Positions 15,938-24,685 of a stretch of DNA of 64,000 nucleotides are shown here, piece by piece. The notes beneath the pieces are model-generated. The model searched no databases, was not told where the DNA came from, and saw nothing but the letters and a program-made list of their open reading frames with translations. Origin of the DNA: GCA-2731375 sp964631725 (GTDB taxonomy: Bacteria > Pseudomonadota > Alphaproteobacteria > GCA-2731375); contig CAZVYX010000020.1 in NCBI GenBank assembly GCA_964631725.1, positions 28,040 through 92,039 of the forward strand, given 5' to 3'. Numbering within the stretch: the first letter of the stretch is position 1; the number at the start of each line of letters is the position of its first letter. A program made the translations under genes and the position numbers.

Positions 15938-17770
15938 ATGCCATTGGTCGCGGTGGAAAAAACCATACATTGCGAGGCCTCACTAGCGCGCTTATGGCCT
16001 CTCCTCTCTGACAGCAGCCTGGTGGCTGAGCTGGGCGGCCAGGTGCCTTATGTGGCGGTGGATGAATTGCAGCCCGACGGCAGCGTCCGCCGCCGGGCCA
16101 AGGGTCATTTCGCCGTTCCCATTAATGCCGAATGGACCGAGGATCTGGGTGAATGGGTGGAACAACGCTATGTCCGGCAACTTCGTACCTTCACCAAGGG
16201 CGCTTTCCATTCCGTGGATTTTGTTGCCCGCATGCAGCCGGCGGCGGGCGGGTTTGATCTGCATCTGACTATCGCCATGGAAACCGCTGGCATAATCACC
16301 GGCATTGGTGCGCGCCTTGGCTTTGTCAGCCGGGGCGCCTCGAAAATCATAGCCGCGGTGGAACAGATTATCGAGACCGAGCTGGCGCAGCCCGCGCCAC
16401 CGGACGATGAAACCATACCGCAGGTTGCCGCATTCTCGCCCGCGCCCCTTCCTCCCGCCGTTCAAGCGCGCCTGGACCAGGCCCTGGCGGCAATCGAACG
16501 GGAGCACGGAGACCCGGATGCCATGGCCCATCTGCGGGATTATCTCAGCCAGACGCCGGAAACCTGGTTGCAGCGCATCCGGCCCCTGGGCTTGGCCCGG
16601 CGCTGGGGCCTGGATCCGGTGCGGATCGCGGGTTTGTTTCTGGCGGCCCACCATCATGGTCTGCTGCAACTGCGCTGGGAGGTTCTTTGCCCGCGCTGCC
16701 GCAACGCCCAGGATGGGCCCGATAACCTTGCCGATCTGCCCCAAGCGGTACATTGCACCACCTGCAATGTGGATTTCGAGCAGGACTTCTCAGCCAATGT
16801 GGAGTTGACCTTTCAGCCGGAGCCATGGCTGCGCGACATGCCGGCGGGCGCCTATTGCATGATGGGGGCGCCGTCGGTGCCGCATATCAAGGTTCAGCGC
16901 CATGTGGGCCCTGGCGAGCAGTTGCTGATCGACCCACCCCTGGCGCCCGGCAGCTACCGTCTGCGGACGACGCAGGCGGGGGGTCAAACGGAGGTGGATT
17001 GGGATGGCGAGGCGGGCTTTCCTTCGGTGTTGGCCAGTGGCGGCCGCATCGTCGCCGGGCCGCCGTCGGAGCGGGGCGAGATTCTGCTGCATAACCAGAC
17101 GACGGGAAAGCTGACATTCGTGATCGAGGAATTGGCCTGGCGCCAGGATGCCCTGACCGGTGACCGGGTCATTGTCATGCCGGCGTTTCAACAATACTGC
17201 CCGGAGCAATTGCTGCGCCCTGGCGACGACGTGGCGATCGCCAACGTCGTGTTGCTGTTCAGCGACCTGAAGGGTTCGACCTCGCTCTATGAAGCCCTGG
17301 GCGACGCCGCCGCCTATGGCCTGGTGCGGGATCATTTCGACTATCTGACCGCGTTGATCGAGGATCATGGCGGGGTGCTGGTGAAAACCATTGGCGATGC
17401 CGTGATGGCGGCATTTGCCGCGCCGGTGCAGGCGGTGCATGCCGCCCTGGCGGCGCAACTGGGCATCGGGGGCTTCAACCGGGACCGGGCCGACGGCGGC
17501 GTGGTCCTGAAGCTGGGCCTGCATCAGGGTTCCTGCATCGCGGTTACCACCGAGCAGCATTTGGACTACTTCGGCTCCACCGTGAATGTTGCCGCCCGTC
17601 TGCAGGGGGAAAGCCAGGGCGGGGACATCGTTCTCTCGGATACGCTGATGCAGGCGCCAGGCGTTGGCGACATGCTGGCGGCCGAAGCCATTACTAAACC
17701 GGTGCGGGAGACGGCAAGTCTGCGCGGGGTCGAAAAACCGGTCCAGCTATGGCGCATCCGGATGGAATAG
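15938..17770 (+). CDS. Class III adenylate/guanylate cyclase with SRPBCC-like, DUF5939-like and zinc-ribbon region
   Basis: A 610-residue multidomain protein. Residues 1-150 look like a START/SRPBCC lipid-binding fold (coenzyme Q-binding/polyketide cyclase-like). Residues about 200-440 resemble DUF5939, with a zinc ribbon formed by C251, C254, C273 and C276. The C-terminal catalytic domain starts at VVLLFSDLKGST; metal-binding aspartates D443 and D487 (TIGDAVMA) are present, as is GSTVNVAARLQ. It therefore should make cyclic nucleotide, presumably cAMP, in the cytoplasm in response to a ligand held by the N-terminal fold. No membrane segment is seen. MFS gene follows 18 bases later, suggesting co-transcription. 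Confidence 0.88.
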   Translation: MPLVAVEKTIHCEASLARLWPLLSDSSLVAELGGQVPYVAVDELQPDGSVRRRAKGHFAVPINAEWTEDLGEWVEQRYVRQLRTFTKGAFHSVDFVARMQPAAGGFDLHLTIAMETAGIITGIGARLGFVSRGASKIIAAVEQIIETELAQPAPPDDETIPQVAAFSPAPLPPAVQARLDQALAAIEREHGDPDAMAHLRDYLSQTPETWLQRIRPLGLARRWGLDPVRIAGLFLAAHHHGLLQLRWEVLCPRCRNAQDGPDNLADLPQAVHCTTCNVDFEQDFSANVELTFQPEPWLRDMPAGAYCMMGAPSVPHIKVQRHVGPGEQLLIDPPLAPGSYRLRTTQAGGQTEVDWDGEAGFPSVLASGGRIVAGPPSERGEILLHNQTTGKLTFVIEELAWRQDALTGDRVIVMPAFQQYCPEQLLRPGDDVAIANVVLLFSDLKGSTSLYEALGDAAAYGLVRDHFDYLTALIEDHGGVLVKTIGDAVMAAFAAPVQAVHAALAAQLGIGGFNRDRADGGVVLKLGLHQGSCIAVTTEQHLDYFGSTVNVAARLQGESQGGDIVLSDTLMQAPGVGDMLAAEAITKPVRETASLRGVEKPVQLWRIRME

Positions 17771-17788
17771 GCGCTATAATCGCACCGT

Positions 17789-19051
17789 ATGTCACCCGTA
17801 GCGTCTTTCAAGTCAGCAGCTCCAATCAATCCAGGCGGCCCCGCCGATCCGGCGTCCGGCGCCTACCGCTGGCTGTTGCTGTTCGGGGTTTGGTTTCTGT
17901 ACTTTGCCTTTGGTCTGACCATGGTCGCCATGGCGCCCCTGGTTGGCGTGATGCGGGCGGATCTGGGCTTGAGCGACAGCGCCATGGGCCTGATCCTGGG
18001 CGCCTGGCCGTTGGTCTACATCGCCTCCGCCATGCCCTGCGGCGCCTTTCTGGACCGGGCCGGGCCGCGCTGGGCGCTGTTCGCCGCCGCCGCCATCATT
18101 GCGCTGTCGGCGGTGGCGCGGGGTATGGCCGACGGCCCGGTGACGCTGTTTTTTGCCGTCGCACTGTTCGGCATCGGCGGGCCGCTGATTTCCATCGGCG
18201 CGCCAAAACTGGTCAGCCAATGGTTCGAGGGGCCCGACCGGGGCTTGGCCATGGGCATATATATCACCGGCCCGGCCCTGGGCGGGATCATTGCCCTGGC
18301 CTTGACCAACAGCGTCGTCATGCCCTTGATGGAGCAGAACTGGCGCCATGTACTGTTCCTCTATGCCGCCGCGGTGCTGGCCATTGGCCTGATCTGGCTG
18401 GCGATCACACAGCATCCCCAGGCCCGGACGCTGGAGGGGCGCGCGGCGGCGGAGGGCAGCCCGGGACAATGGACGGTGTTTCGAAGCTTGCTGGGCCTGC
18501 CCGCCGTTCGCGCCATTCTAATCATGGCGGTCGGCGCCTTCTTCTATAACCATGGCCTGAACAACTGGCTGCCGGAAATCCTGCGCCGGGGCGGCATGAC
18601 ACCGGAACAGGCCGGCTATTGGTCGGCCATTCCCACGGCGGTGGGTGTCCTGGGATCATTGTTGATCCCGCGCCTGGCGGTGCCGGCCCGGCGGCGGAAA
18701 ATTCTGCTCGGCGTGATCGTGGTGGCGGGCCTGTCCACCCTTTTGCTGCAGGGCACCGGCGCCAGCCTGCTGCTCAGCCTTGGTTTGATCCTGCAAGGCC
18801 TGGTGAAGGGTTCGTTGATGACCATTTTGATGCTGTCTCTGGTGGAGACAGAGGGCGTGGGCAGCCGCCATGCCGGCGCGGCGGGGGGCTTGTTTTTCTC
18901 CGCCGCCGAGGTCGGCGGTGTCCTCGGCCCCCTGACCTTGGGCGCCCTGTCGGATTTGACCGGTGGATTTTCCGCCGGGTTGTTTCTGCTCAGCGCCATT
19001 TGCGGCCTGATGCTGCTGCTTTTGGCCCGGTTGGCGCGACTTCGTGCATAG
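17789..19051 (+). CDS. Major facilitator superfamily transporter
   Basis: A 420-residue carrier with twelve predicted membrane helices. The helix 2-3 region carries MPCGAFLDRAGPRWALFAAA, the MFS motif A analogue (GxxxDRxGxR). The C-terminal half ends in runs of Leu-rich helix (GLMLLLLARLARLRA). It resembles the cyanate/oxalate-formate-like NarK/CynX group more than sugar carriers, but the substrate is open. It starts 18 bases after the cyclase gene and ends 57 bases before the thiolase-like gene, so the five genes from 15938 may form one unit. Confidence 0.88.
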   Translation: MSPVASFKSAAPINPGGPADPASGAYRWLLLFGVWFLYFAFGLTMVAMAPLVGVMRADLGLSDSAMGLILGAWPLVYIASAMPCGAFLDRAGPRWALFAAAAIIALSAVARGMADGPVTLFFAVALFGIGGPLISIGAPKLVSQWFEGPDRGLAMGIYITGPALGGIIALALTNSVVMPLMEQNWRHVLFLYAAAVLAIGLIWLAITQHPQARTLEGRAAAEGSPGQWTVFRSLLGLPAVRAILIMAVGAFFYNHGLNNWLPEILRRGGMTPEQAGYWSAIPTAVGVLGSLLIPRLAVPARRRKILLGVIVVAGLSTLLLQGTGASLLLSLGLILQGLVKGSLMTILMLSLVETEGVGSRHAGAAGGLFFSAAEVGGVLGPLTLGALSDLTGGFSAGLFLLSAICGLMLLLLARLARLRA

Positions 19052-19108
19052 ACGGGCCGTCCCGTACAGGCGACAATGGCTGTCAGGCAAGAACAACAAT
19101 AGTAGGGC

Positions 19109-20374
19109 ATGGAGATGGCGCAAATCGATCAGTTGGACCCTGAACTGGGGGCCTCGTTACGGGACAAGTATGCCGTTGTGGGCGTGGGCGAGACGGAATA
19201 TCTCCGCGGCTCGGGCACCACGACGCGGGCCATGGCCGTTACCGCCGTACGCAACGCCATGGCGGACGCCGGTCTGGGACCGGGAGAGGTGGACGGTATG
19301 CTGTCCTATTCGGGCGGTGATTCTACCCTATCCACCTTCGTTTCCGCCGACCTGGGCATCCGCCTGAATTTTTACATGGATGTGAACGGCGGCGGCTCCT
19401 CGACCGAGGCCCTGGTCGGCATCGCCATGGGAGTGATCGAGGCGGGAATGTGCCAGACCGTGGCCATCTTCCGCTCCATGAACGGGCACAGCCAAACCCG
19501 GATCGGCGGTACCGGCGTCCGCGCCGCCGCCCCGGTGGTGGGCGAGTTCCTGCACGAACGCAGTTATGGCTGGCAGAGCGCGGGGCAGAAATTCGCCCTG
19601 GCCTTCATGCGCCACATGCATGACTACGGCACCACGCCGGAGCAGGTGGCGCACGTCAAGGTGGCCCATTCCAACCATGCCTCGAACAATCCCAAGGCCT
19701 ATTACAAAAACCGGGTCACGGTGGAAGACGTCATCAACAGCCGCATAATTTGTAAACCGCTGCATCTGCTCGACTGCTGCGTCGAGACCGACAACGCCAC
19801 GGCGATTATTGTTACGTCAGCGGAACGAGCTAGGGATATGAAGCAAATTCCCGCCTTGATCCGGGGTGTGGTGGGCCGGGTTTCCAAGCCGCGGGCGGAT
19901 CTGTATTACGAGGCCGGGCCGATCTCCACCGTGGCCGGCCACTATGCCGGGCCGCGTCTGTGGCGCAACGCCGGTGTTGGGCCCGAGGACATTGATCTGA
20001 CCGGTTCCTACGATGCCTTCACCTTCACTACGATGTTGCAGTTGGAGGACTATGGCTTCTGCAAGAAGGGCGAGGGCGGCGACTATGTCTCCAACGGCAC
20101 GACCTTTCTGGGCGGGGCGCGGCCCAACAATACATCCGGCGGCCATCTGTGCGAGGGCTATACCCATGGCATCGCCATGGTGGTGGAAAACGTCCGCCAA
20201 CTGCGGCACGAGGCCGACGATAGCTGTCCCATCGGCCCGGACGGCAAACGGCAACATACCTATGACTATTCCGAAGGCGGCTGCCGCCAGGTCAAGGATG
20301 CGGAGTTGAGCGCCAATCTGGGCTGGGCCACGCCGGGCACGGGCTCGGCCCTGGTCATGCGGCGCGGCGTATAG
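19109..20374 (+). CDS. Thiolase-like (SCP-x/Ltp2-type) protein without catalytic cysteines
   Basis: A 421-residue protein of the thiolase fold in the lipid-transfer-protein branch (VVGVGETEYLRGSG start; AVRNAMADAGLGPGEVDGML). The nucleophile position reads DVNGGGSST (residues 91-99) with no Cys, and the C-terminal loop that normally carries the second Cys reads ATPGTGSA (from residue 407). The His of SGGHLCEG (H346) is kept. It is followed 14 bases later by an OB-fold/zinc-ribbon DUF35 gene. In known cases such pairs are acyl transferases or, as in Ltp2-ChsH2, retro-aldolases acting on CoA esters. The missing cysteines favour the lyase-like role; this is inference. Confidence 0.87.
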   Translation: MEMAQIDQLDPELGASLRDKYAVVGVGETEYLRGSGTTTRAMAVTAVRNAMADAGLGPGEVDGMLSYSGGDSTLSTFVSADLGIRLNFYMDVNGGGSSTEALVGIAMGVIEAGMCQTVAIFRSMNGHSQTRIGGTGVRAAAPVVGEFLHERSYGWQSAGQKFALAFMRHMHDYGTTPEQVAHVKVAHSNHASNNPKAYYKNRVTVEDVINSRIICKPLHLLDCCVETDNATAIIVTSAERARDMKQIPALIRGVVGRVSKPRADLYYEAGPISTVAGHYAGPRLWRNAGVGPEDIDLTGSYDAFTFTTMLQLEDYGFCKKGEGGDYVSNGTTFLGGARPNNTSGGHLCEGYTHGIAMVVENVRQLRHEADDSCPIGPDGKRQHTYDYSEGGCRQVKDAELSANLGWATPGTGSALVMRRGV

Positions 20375-20387
20375 GGAGGATCAAGAT

Positions 20388-20915
20388 ATGTCAGAAACAA
20401 TCAATGCCGAATACCTCGGAATGCCCCTGCAGGTCGACGGCCTGGACAATTCGAACCTGGCGTACTTCAAACATTGCGCCGAGCATGCCTTCCATTTGCA
20501 GAAATGCGACGATTGCGGCCTGTTCCGCTATCCGGTCAGCGAGGGCTGTTCCTGGTGCGGCAGCGCCAACGCCACCTGGACGCCGGTGGAGGGCAAGGGC
20601 GAAGTCCACAGCTATACGGAAATCCACCACGCCATCCAGCCGGCCTTCAAGGCTTTCACGCCCTATATGGTTCTGCTGGTCGACCTGGATACGCAGAAAG
20701 GCGCGCCCAGTGAGCATGAGGCCCTGCGCGTCATTGGCAATCTGGTGACGCCCGATGGCATCCTGGCGCCGCCGGAGATGGTGGCCTCGGTCGGGATCGG
20801 CAGCCGGGTGCGCATGGCCTTCACGGACGTCACGGACGGCCTGGCCCTGCCGCAATGGACCATGGACGAGGACGCGGAACAGCCCAGCCAGCCCTGGCGC
20901 TATCCGGTTGAGTAA
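20388..20915 (+). CDS. Zn-ribbon/OB-fold (DUF35) partner protein
   Basis: A 175-residue protein with an N-terminal helix, a rubredoxin-like zinc ribbon (C40, C43, C54, C57) and a C-terminal OB-fold beginning VEGKGEVHSYTEI. This is the DUF35 architecture that binds thiolase-like partners and helps hold acyl-CoA. A very good ribosome site AGGGAGGA precedes the ATG. Position directly behind the thiolase-like gene supports complex formation between the two products. It probably has no catalytic activity of its own. Confidence 0.92.
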   Translation: MSETINAEYLGMPLQVDGLDNSNLAYFKHCAEHAFHLQKCDDCGLFRYPVSEGCSWCGSANATWTPVEGKGEVHSYTEIHHAIQPAFKAFTPYMVLLVDLDTQKGAPSEHEALRVIGNLVTPDGILAPPEMVASVGIGSRVRMAFTDVTDGLALPQWTMDEDAEQPSQPWRYPVE

Positions 20916-20930
20916 GTAGAGGATATCGAA

Positions 20931-21728
20931 ATGGGAAGACTGGACGGTAAAGTCGCCATCGTGACCGGGGCGGCGCCCCAGAGCGAGGGCATCGGCAATG
21001 GTACCGCCATGGTCATTCTGATGGCGCGGGAAGGCGCCAAGGTTCTGTTGGTCAACCGCTCGGCCGAGCGGGCCGGGGAACTTGCCGAGAAGATCGCGGC
21101 CGAGGGCGGCGAGGCCTCGGCCTTCGCCGCGGATGTGACCAAGACCGACGACGTCGCCGCCATGGCCGAGGCGGTCAAGGACCGCTATGGCCGCCTGGAT
21201 ATCCTGTGCAACAACGTCGGTGCCGGTGCCGGCGACGGGCCGAACCGGGTCGAGGATGTTTCCGATGAGACCTGGAACAGGGTGTTGGACATCAACATGA
21301 CCTCCGCCATGAAATGCGCCCGGGTCGCGGTGCCCCTGATGCGGGATAGCGGCGGCGGCGGCTCCATCATCAATGTCTCTTCCATCGCCGGCTCCCTGGG
21401 CCTGATGGGCAGCCCGGGCGCCGCCGCCTATGCGTCGGGGAAATCCGGCGTGCATGGCCTGACACTGTCGATTGCCGCCGACTACGCGACTGAGCTGATC
21501 CGCTGTAATTGCATCATCATCGGTTCCGTCGCCACGCCCATCGTGGCGCGCTTCGGTGAAGACGGGCGGGCGCGGCGCAAGAAAATGGTGCCCATGCAGA
21601 CCGAGGGCACCGGCTGGGACGTCGGCTGGGCGGCGGTCTATCTGGCCTCGGACGAAGCGAAATGGGTCACCGGCGTGATGCTCCCCGTGGACGGCGGCCT
21701 GAACGCCCTTAGGGCCTGGCCGCGCTGA
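20931..21728 (+). CDS. Short-chain dehydrogenase/reductase
   Basis: A 265-residue classical SDR. The cofactor loop reads TGAAPQSEGIGNGTA, with a few extra residues before GIG. NNVG takes the place of NNAG, and the catalytic Ser (INVSSIAGS) and YASGKSG (YxxxK) are intact, so it should be an active NAD(P)-dependent dehydrogenase. The C-terminus VTGVMLPVDGGLNALRAWPR is normal. It lies 15 bases after the DUF35 gene, and its TGA overlaps the ATG of the next gene by one base, indicating translational coupling. It likely oxidises or reduces a hydroxyacyl or keto intermediate of the same pathway. Confidence 0.92.
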   Translation: MGRLDGKVAIVTGAAPQSEGIGNGTAMVILMAREGAKVLLVNRSAERAGELAEKIAAEGGEASAFAADVTKTDDVAAMAEAVKDRYGRLDILCNNVGAGAGDGPNRVEDVSDETWNRVLDINMTSAMKCARVAVPLMRDSGGGGSIINVSSIAGSLGLMGSPGAAAYASGKSGVHGLTLSIAADYATELIRCNCIIIGSVATPIVARFGEDGRARRKKMVPMQTEGTGWDVGWAAVYLASDEAKWVTGVMLPVDGGLNALRAWPR

Positions 21729-22459
21729 TGTCTGACGAGGTCAGGCAGGAGCTTGCTGCCGGCGGCGTCCTTCGCGCCGGTATCAATATGTCGAACCCAT
21801 TGTTGGTCACGGGAAAAACCGAGGCCGGCGATCCCGCTGGCGTCTCCCCCGATATGGCCCGCGCCATCGCCGAGCGTCTGGGTGTGGATGTAAAATACGT
21901 GCCGTTTCCCTCGCCCGGCGTTCTGGCCGATGCCATTGCCGATGACGCCTATGATATCGGCCTGATCGCGGCGGAACCGGCGCGGGCGGAAACCATCGCC
22001 TTTACCGCCGCCTATGTGGAGATTGAGGCGACTTACCTGGTCCCCGATGGTTCGCCATTGGACGCTATAGCCCAGGTCGACCAGCCCGGTGTGCGCATCG
22101 CCATTTCGGATAGAAGCGCCTATGACCTTTATCTCAGCCGCACCTTGCAGAACGCCGAACTGCACCGCGCCAAGGGCCTGGCCGGGGCATTGGAATTGTT
22201 CACCACCGCCAAACTGGATGCCCTGGCGGGCCTGCGTCCGGCCTTGCTCGAAGACATCAAGGGCCTGCCGGGCGCCCGCATTCTGGACGGCAACTACACC
22301 ACCGTACAACAGGCCATCGGCACGCAGCCGGCGAACAAGGCGGCGGCGGCCTTCCTGCGCGACTTCGTGGCGGAGGCCAAATCAAGCGGCCTGGTGGCCC
22401 GCCTGATCGAACGCCACGGTGTCGACGGCAGGCTGTTGGTCGCAACGGATGACGGCTAG
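21728..22459 (+). CDS. Periplasmic-binding-protein-2-fold protein lacking a signal peptide
   Basis: A 243-residue solute-binding protein of the amino-acid (family 3) type: LRAGINMSNPLLVTG, ISPDMARAIAERLGV-like GVSPDMARAIAERLGVD, and YDIGLIAAEPARAETIAFTAAYVEIEATYLV are typical. The N-terminus is MSDEVRQELAAGG with no hydrophobic stretch, and it is fixed by the one-base stop/start overlap with the SDR gene, so no secretion signal appears to exist. It may be a cytoplasmic ligand-binding protein or a catalytic derivative such as cyclohexadienyl dehydratase-like enzymes, which share the fold. No permease or ATPase gene accompanies it. Confidence 0.82.
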   Translation: MSDEVRQELAAGGVLRAGINMSNPLLVTGKTEAGDPAGVSPDMARAIAERLGVDVKYVPFPSPGVLADAIADDAYDIGLIAAEPARAETIAFTAAYVEIEATYLVPDGSPLDAIAQVDQPGVRIAISDRSAYDLYLSRTLQNAELHRAKGLAGALELFTTAKLDALAGLRPALLEDIKGLPGARILDGNYTTVQQAIGTQPANKAAAAFLRDFVAEAKSSGLVARLIERHGVDGRLLVATDDG

Positions 22460-22574
22460 GCCTCTGGCTATCTTATTGCCTGTTTTCTGCCAGTCGCGCG
22501 CAGGCGTTAACAAAATCTTGTGATTATTTTGCCATAACCAGCGTCATCTTTTACGACCTGTGTGGACGATACCA

Positions 22575-24041
22575 ATGGATGGCGTGCGCAAGCGTTTATT
22601 GCCCCTGAAAGCCGTTGCCGCGATCGGCGTGGTGATCTTTGTGCTTTCAGCCACCGGCTTGAGCATGGTCAATATGAATGCGGCGCTGGATCATCTGGCA
22701 CGGACGGTCGCCGACAGGAACGGAGCCTTCGCGGCCGCCCTGACCGAGGTTCTGGCACCGGATATCAACGGCATGTTGGCGCGGGCGGAACAATTGGGGC
22801 CGGTCGGCGGCAATCATGATCAGAAAATTGAGCGGGTGCTGAAGGGAACGGGAATAGTCAATCTGACAATTCTGGACACGGGCGGCCGGGTCCTGTGGAT
22901 CAAGGATGGCAGTGAACACGGGACCGAGCGTGGCGAAACCACCGGTTTTCGCCTGTCGTTGGAAGACGATCCGGAAACCGGGCGGGAACGGTACCTGGTA
23001 ATCAGCTACCATCCCTTCACAATGCCCGCGAACCAGGCCGGGCGCCATGGCGATGCCCTATCGGGCGTGTATGTAATCGAAACGGATGTGAGCGACCATA
23101 TATCCCAGATCGCCGATGTCTTGTTACCGGTGCTGGTGATATTGGCGCTGTCGTTCGGCGTGATCTTCCTATTCCTGATGGCCATTGTCAGAACTTCCAA
23201 CAGGCGGCTGATCGAAAACTACCGGCAACAGAAACGTCTCTCCCATGGCGTGCGAAGGGCGGAGGAGGCGGACCGGGCCAAATCGGTTTTCTTGTCGGAA
23301 ATCAGCCATGAACTGCGCACGCCGCTGAATGCGATCATTGGCTTTTCCGAGCTTATGAAAGACGCCACCTTTGGCCCCCTGGGCGATAAGCGGTATCAAT
23401 CCTATGCCGAGAATATCCATCAGGGCGGACGGCAATTGCTGACCCTCATCACTGATCTGCTCGATCTCGGCCGGCTTCAATCCGGACAGATGGAACTGAA
23501 TGAAAGGCAGGTGGATCTGGCGGCATGCCTGGAAACCACCACCCGCATGTTGTCCTGTCAGCCGGAGGCGATTGCCCTGACTTTCAATTGCCGGATGGAA
23601 CCGCGATTGCCGCCGGTTCTCGCCGACCCCGATGCCATTCAACATATCATGCAGGACCTGCTGTCGAACGCCATTCGCCATACCATTGACGGAACCATCA
23701 CCGTAGCCGCGTATTTGCGGCCTGATCAGGCGCTGGAATTCAGTGTTTCCGACACGGGAATAGGCATGCCGGAAAACGAACTTTGGGAGCTGCGCCAGCG
23801 CTTTAATCGCGTCGATGGTTCCTGGAAACGTGATTTCGAGGGCACGGGCCTGGGCCTGGCCTTGGTGAAAGCCCTGATGTCGCAGCACGGAGGGGATCTG
23901 TCCATAGCCTCCGAAGTCGGCGTGGGAACGACGGTGACCTGCCTCTTCCCGCGTCACCGCACCTTGGGTCCCAATGGAGAGCCGATTTTTCAGGACCTGG
24001 AGGCGGATCATGCGGACTCCCCGCTACATCACCGCGGTTAG
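22575..24041 (+). CDS. Membrane sensor histidine kinase
   Basis: A 488-residue kinase. A membrane helix near residues 12-32, a periplasmic sensor region of about 150 residues with no recognised domain, and a second helix at about 185-210 are followed by HisKA (FLSEISHELRTPLNAI, phospho-acceptor H245) and HATPase_c with N-box LLSNAIRHT, G1 DTGIGM and G2 GTGLGLALVKAL. There is no receiver domain and no adjacent response regulator gene, so the partner is unknown. The ATG at 22575 is preferred over an in-frame GTG at 22560; neither has a strong ribosome site. The gene runs convergently toward the PNPOx gene, 34 bases between. Confidence 0.9.
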   Translation: MDGVRKRLLPLKAVAAIGVVIFVLSATGLSMVNMNAALDHLARTVADRNGAFAAALTEVLAPDINGMLARAEQLGPVGGNHDQKIERVLKGTGIVNLTILDTGGRVLWIKDGSEHGTERGETTGFRLSLEDDPETGRERYLVISYHPFTMPANQAGRHGDALSGVYVIETDVSDHISQIADVLLPVLVILALSFGVIFLFLMAIVRTSNRRLIENYRQQKRLSHGVRRAEEADRAKSVFLSEISHELRTPLNAIIGFSELMKDATFGPLGDKRYQSYAENIHQGGRQLLTLITDLLDLGRLQSGQMELNERQVDLAACLETTTRMLSCQPEAIALTFNCRMEPRLPPVLADPDAIQHIMQDLLSNAIRHTIDGTITVAAYLRPDQALEFSVSDTGIGMPENELWELRQRFNRVDGSWKRDFEGTGLGLALVKALMSQHGGDLSIASEVGVGTTVTCLFPRHRTLGPNGEPIFQDLEADHADSPLHHRG

Positions 24042-24075
24042 GTTTGCCGGTTGCGCCAAGTCCGGGTACCGCGGC

Positions 24076-24588
24076 TCAGCCGCGGCTGTCGAATTCGGTT
24101 TTCGGGTCCTGGTAGTAGCGCTGATGCCAGATCCCTTCGCCGGGTTCATCCGCCAAGGGTAGGCGCCAGCTCCGCACCTTCGCATCGGCCAGCCTGATCC
24201 GGAACAGGCCGCGCCGTTCCCTGATGGTATCTTGCAGATAGGCCGCCGCGTCCTCGCGCGGCACATATTGCTCCGCCATGCGCAGATACAAATCACGCCA
24301 GGCGTCATCCTCGCCGACGTCATGCAGCAATTCAGCCACCCCTTCGACCATGACCTTGCGGTAGGGCAGGGGCTGTTCGTCAATGCACAAGGCGGCACGC
24401 GGATCGTTGCGCAGGCAGGCGAACCATTCCGAACGCTCCCTTGGCGTGAAGTAGATCGCCTCGTCCTCATACAGATACCATAGCGGCGTGACCAGCGGAC
24501 TGCCGTCGGGACGCGTGACGGCTATCCGCATGACGACGCGGCGTTCCGTCAGGAAGGCGGTCCGCTCTTCCAGGCTCAACACGGGCAT
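24076..24588 (-). CDS. Pyridoxamine 5'-phosphate oxidase-fold protein
   Basis: A 170-residue split-barrel flavin-binding protein: VVMRIAVTRPDGSPLVTPLWYLYEDEAIYF is the usual N-terminal part, with TPRERSEWFACLRNDPRAALCID following. The group binds FMN or F420. Because an LLM-type flavin oxidoreductase is the next gene upstream on the same strand, a role in F420/FMN-dependent reduction is possible. Neither protein's substrate can be named. The palindromic repeat copy B occupies the space between the two genes, directly before this start codon. Confidence 0.85.
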   Translation of the reverse strand: MPVLSLEERTAFLTERRVVMRIAVTRPDGSPLVTPLWYLYEDEAIYFTPRERSEWFACLRNDPRAALCIDEQPLPYRKVMVEGVAELLHDVGEDDAWRDLYLRMAEQYVPREDAAAYLQDTIRERRGLFRIRLADAKVRSWRLPLADEPGEGIWHQRYYQDPKTEFDSRG

Positions 24589-24600
24589 GAAGCGGTCTCC

Positions 24601-24685
24601 CTAGAGCAAGTCTCTTCCAGAAAGAGCAATTGAATCAATCACTTGGATCGCCAAGGCTAATCCAAGTGATTGAAAATTGCTCTAG
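24601..24685 (-). repeat. Intergenic palindromic repeat, copy B
   Basis: 85 bases bounded by CTAGAGCA and TGCTCTAG, a perfect 8-base terminal inverted repeat. Read on the minus strand it begins CTAGAGCAATTTTCAATCAC, as copy A does, has an apex stem CACTTGGAT/ATCCAAGTG, and ends in ATTCAATTGCTCTTT...CTTGCTCTAG. The TAG at 24684-24682 is the stop codon of the LLM gene. Confidence 0.85.

Noticed and set aside
24069..24085. CCGCGGCT/AGCCGCGG palindrome near the 3' end of the PNPOx-like gene
   Set aside because: The loop is almost absent, it lies in the coding region, and no T-run follows; not called as a terminator.
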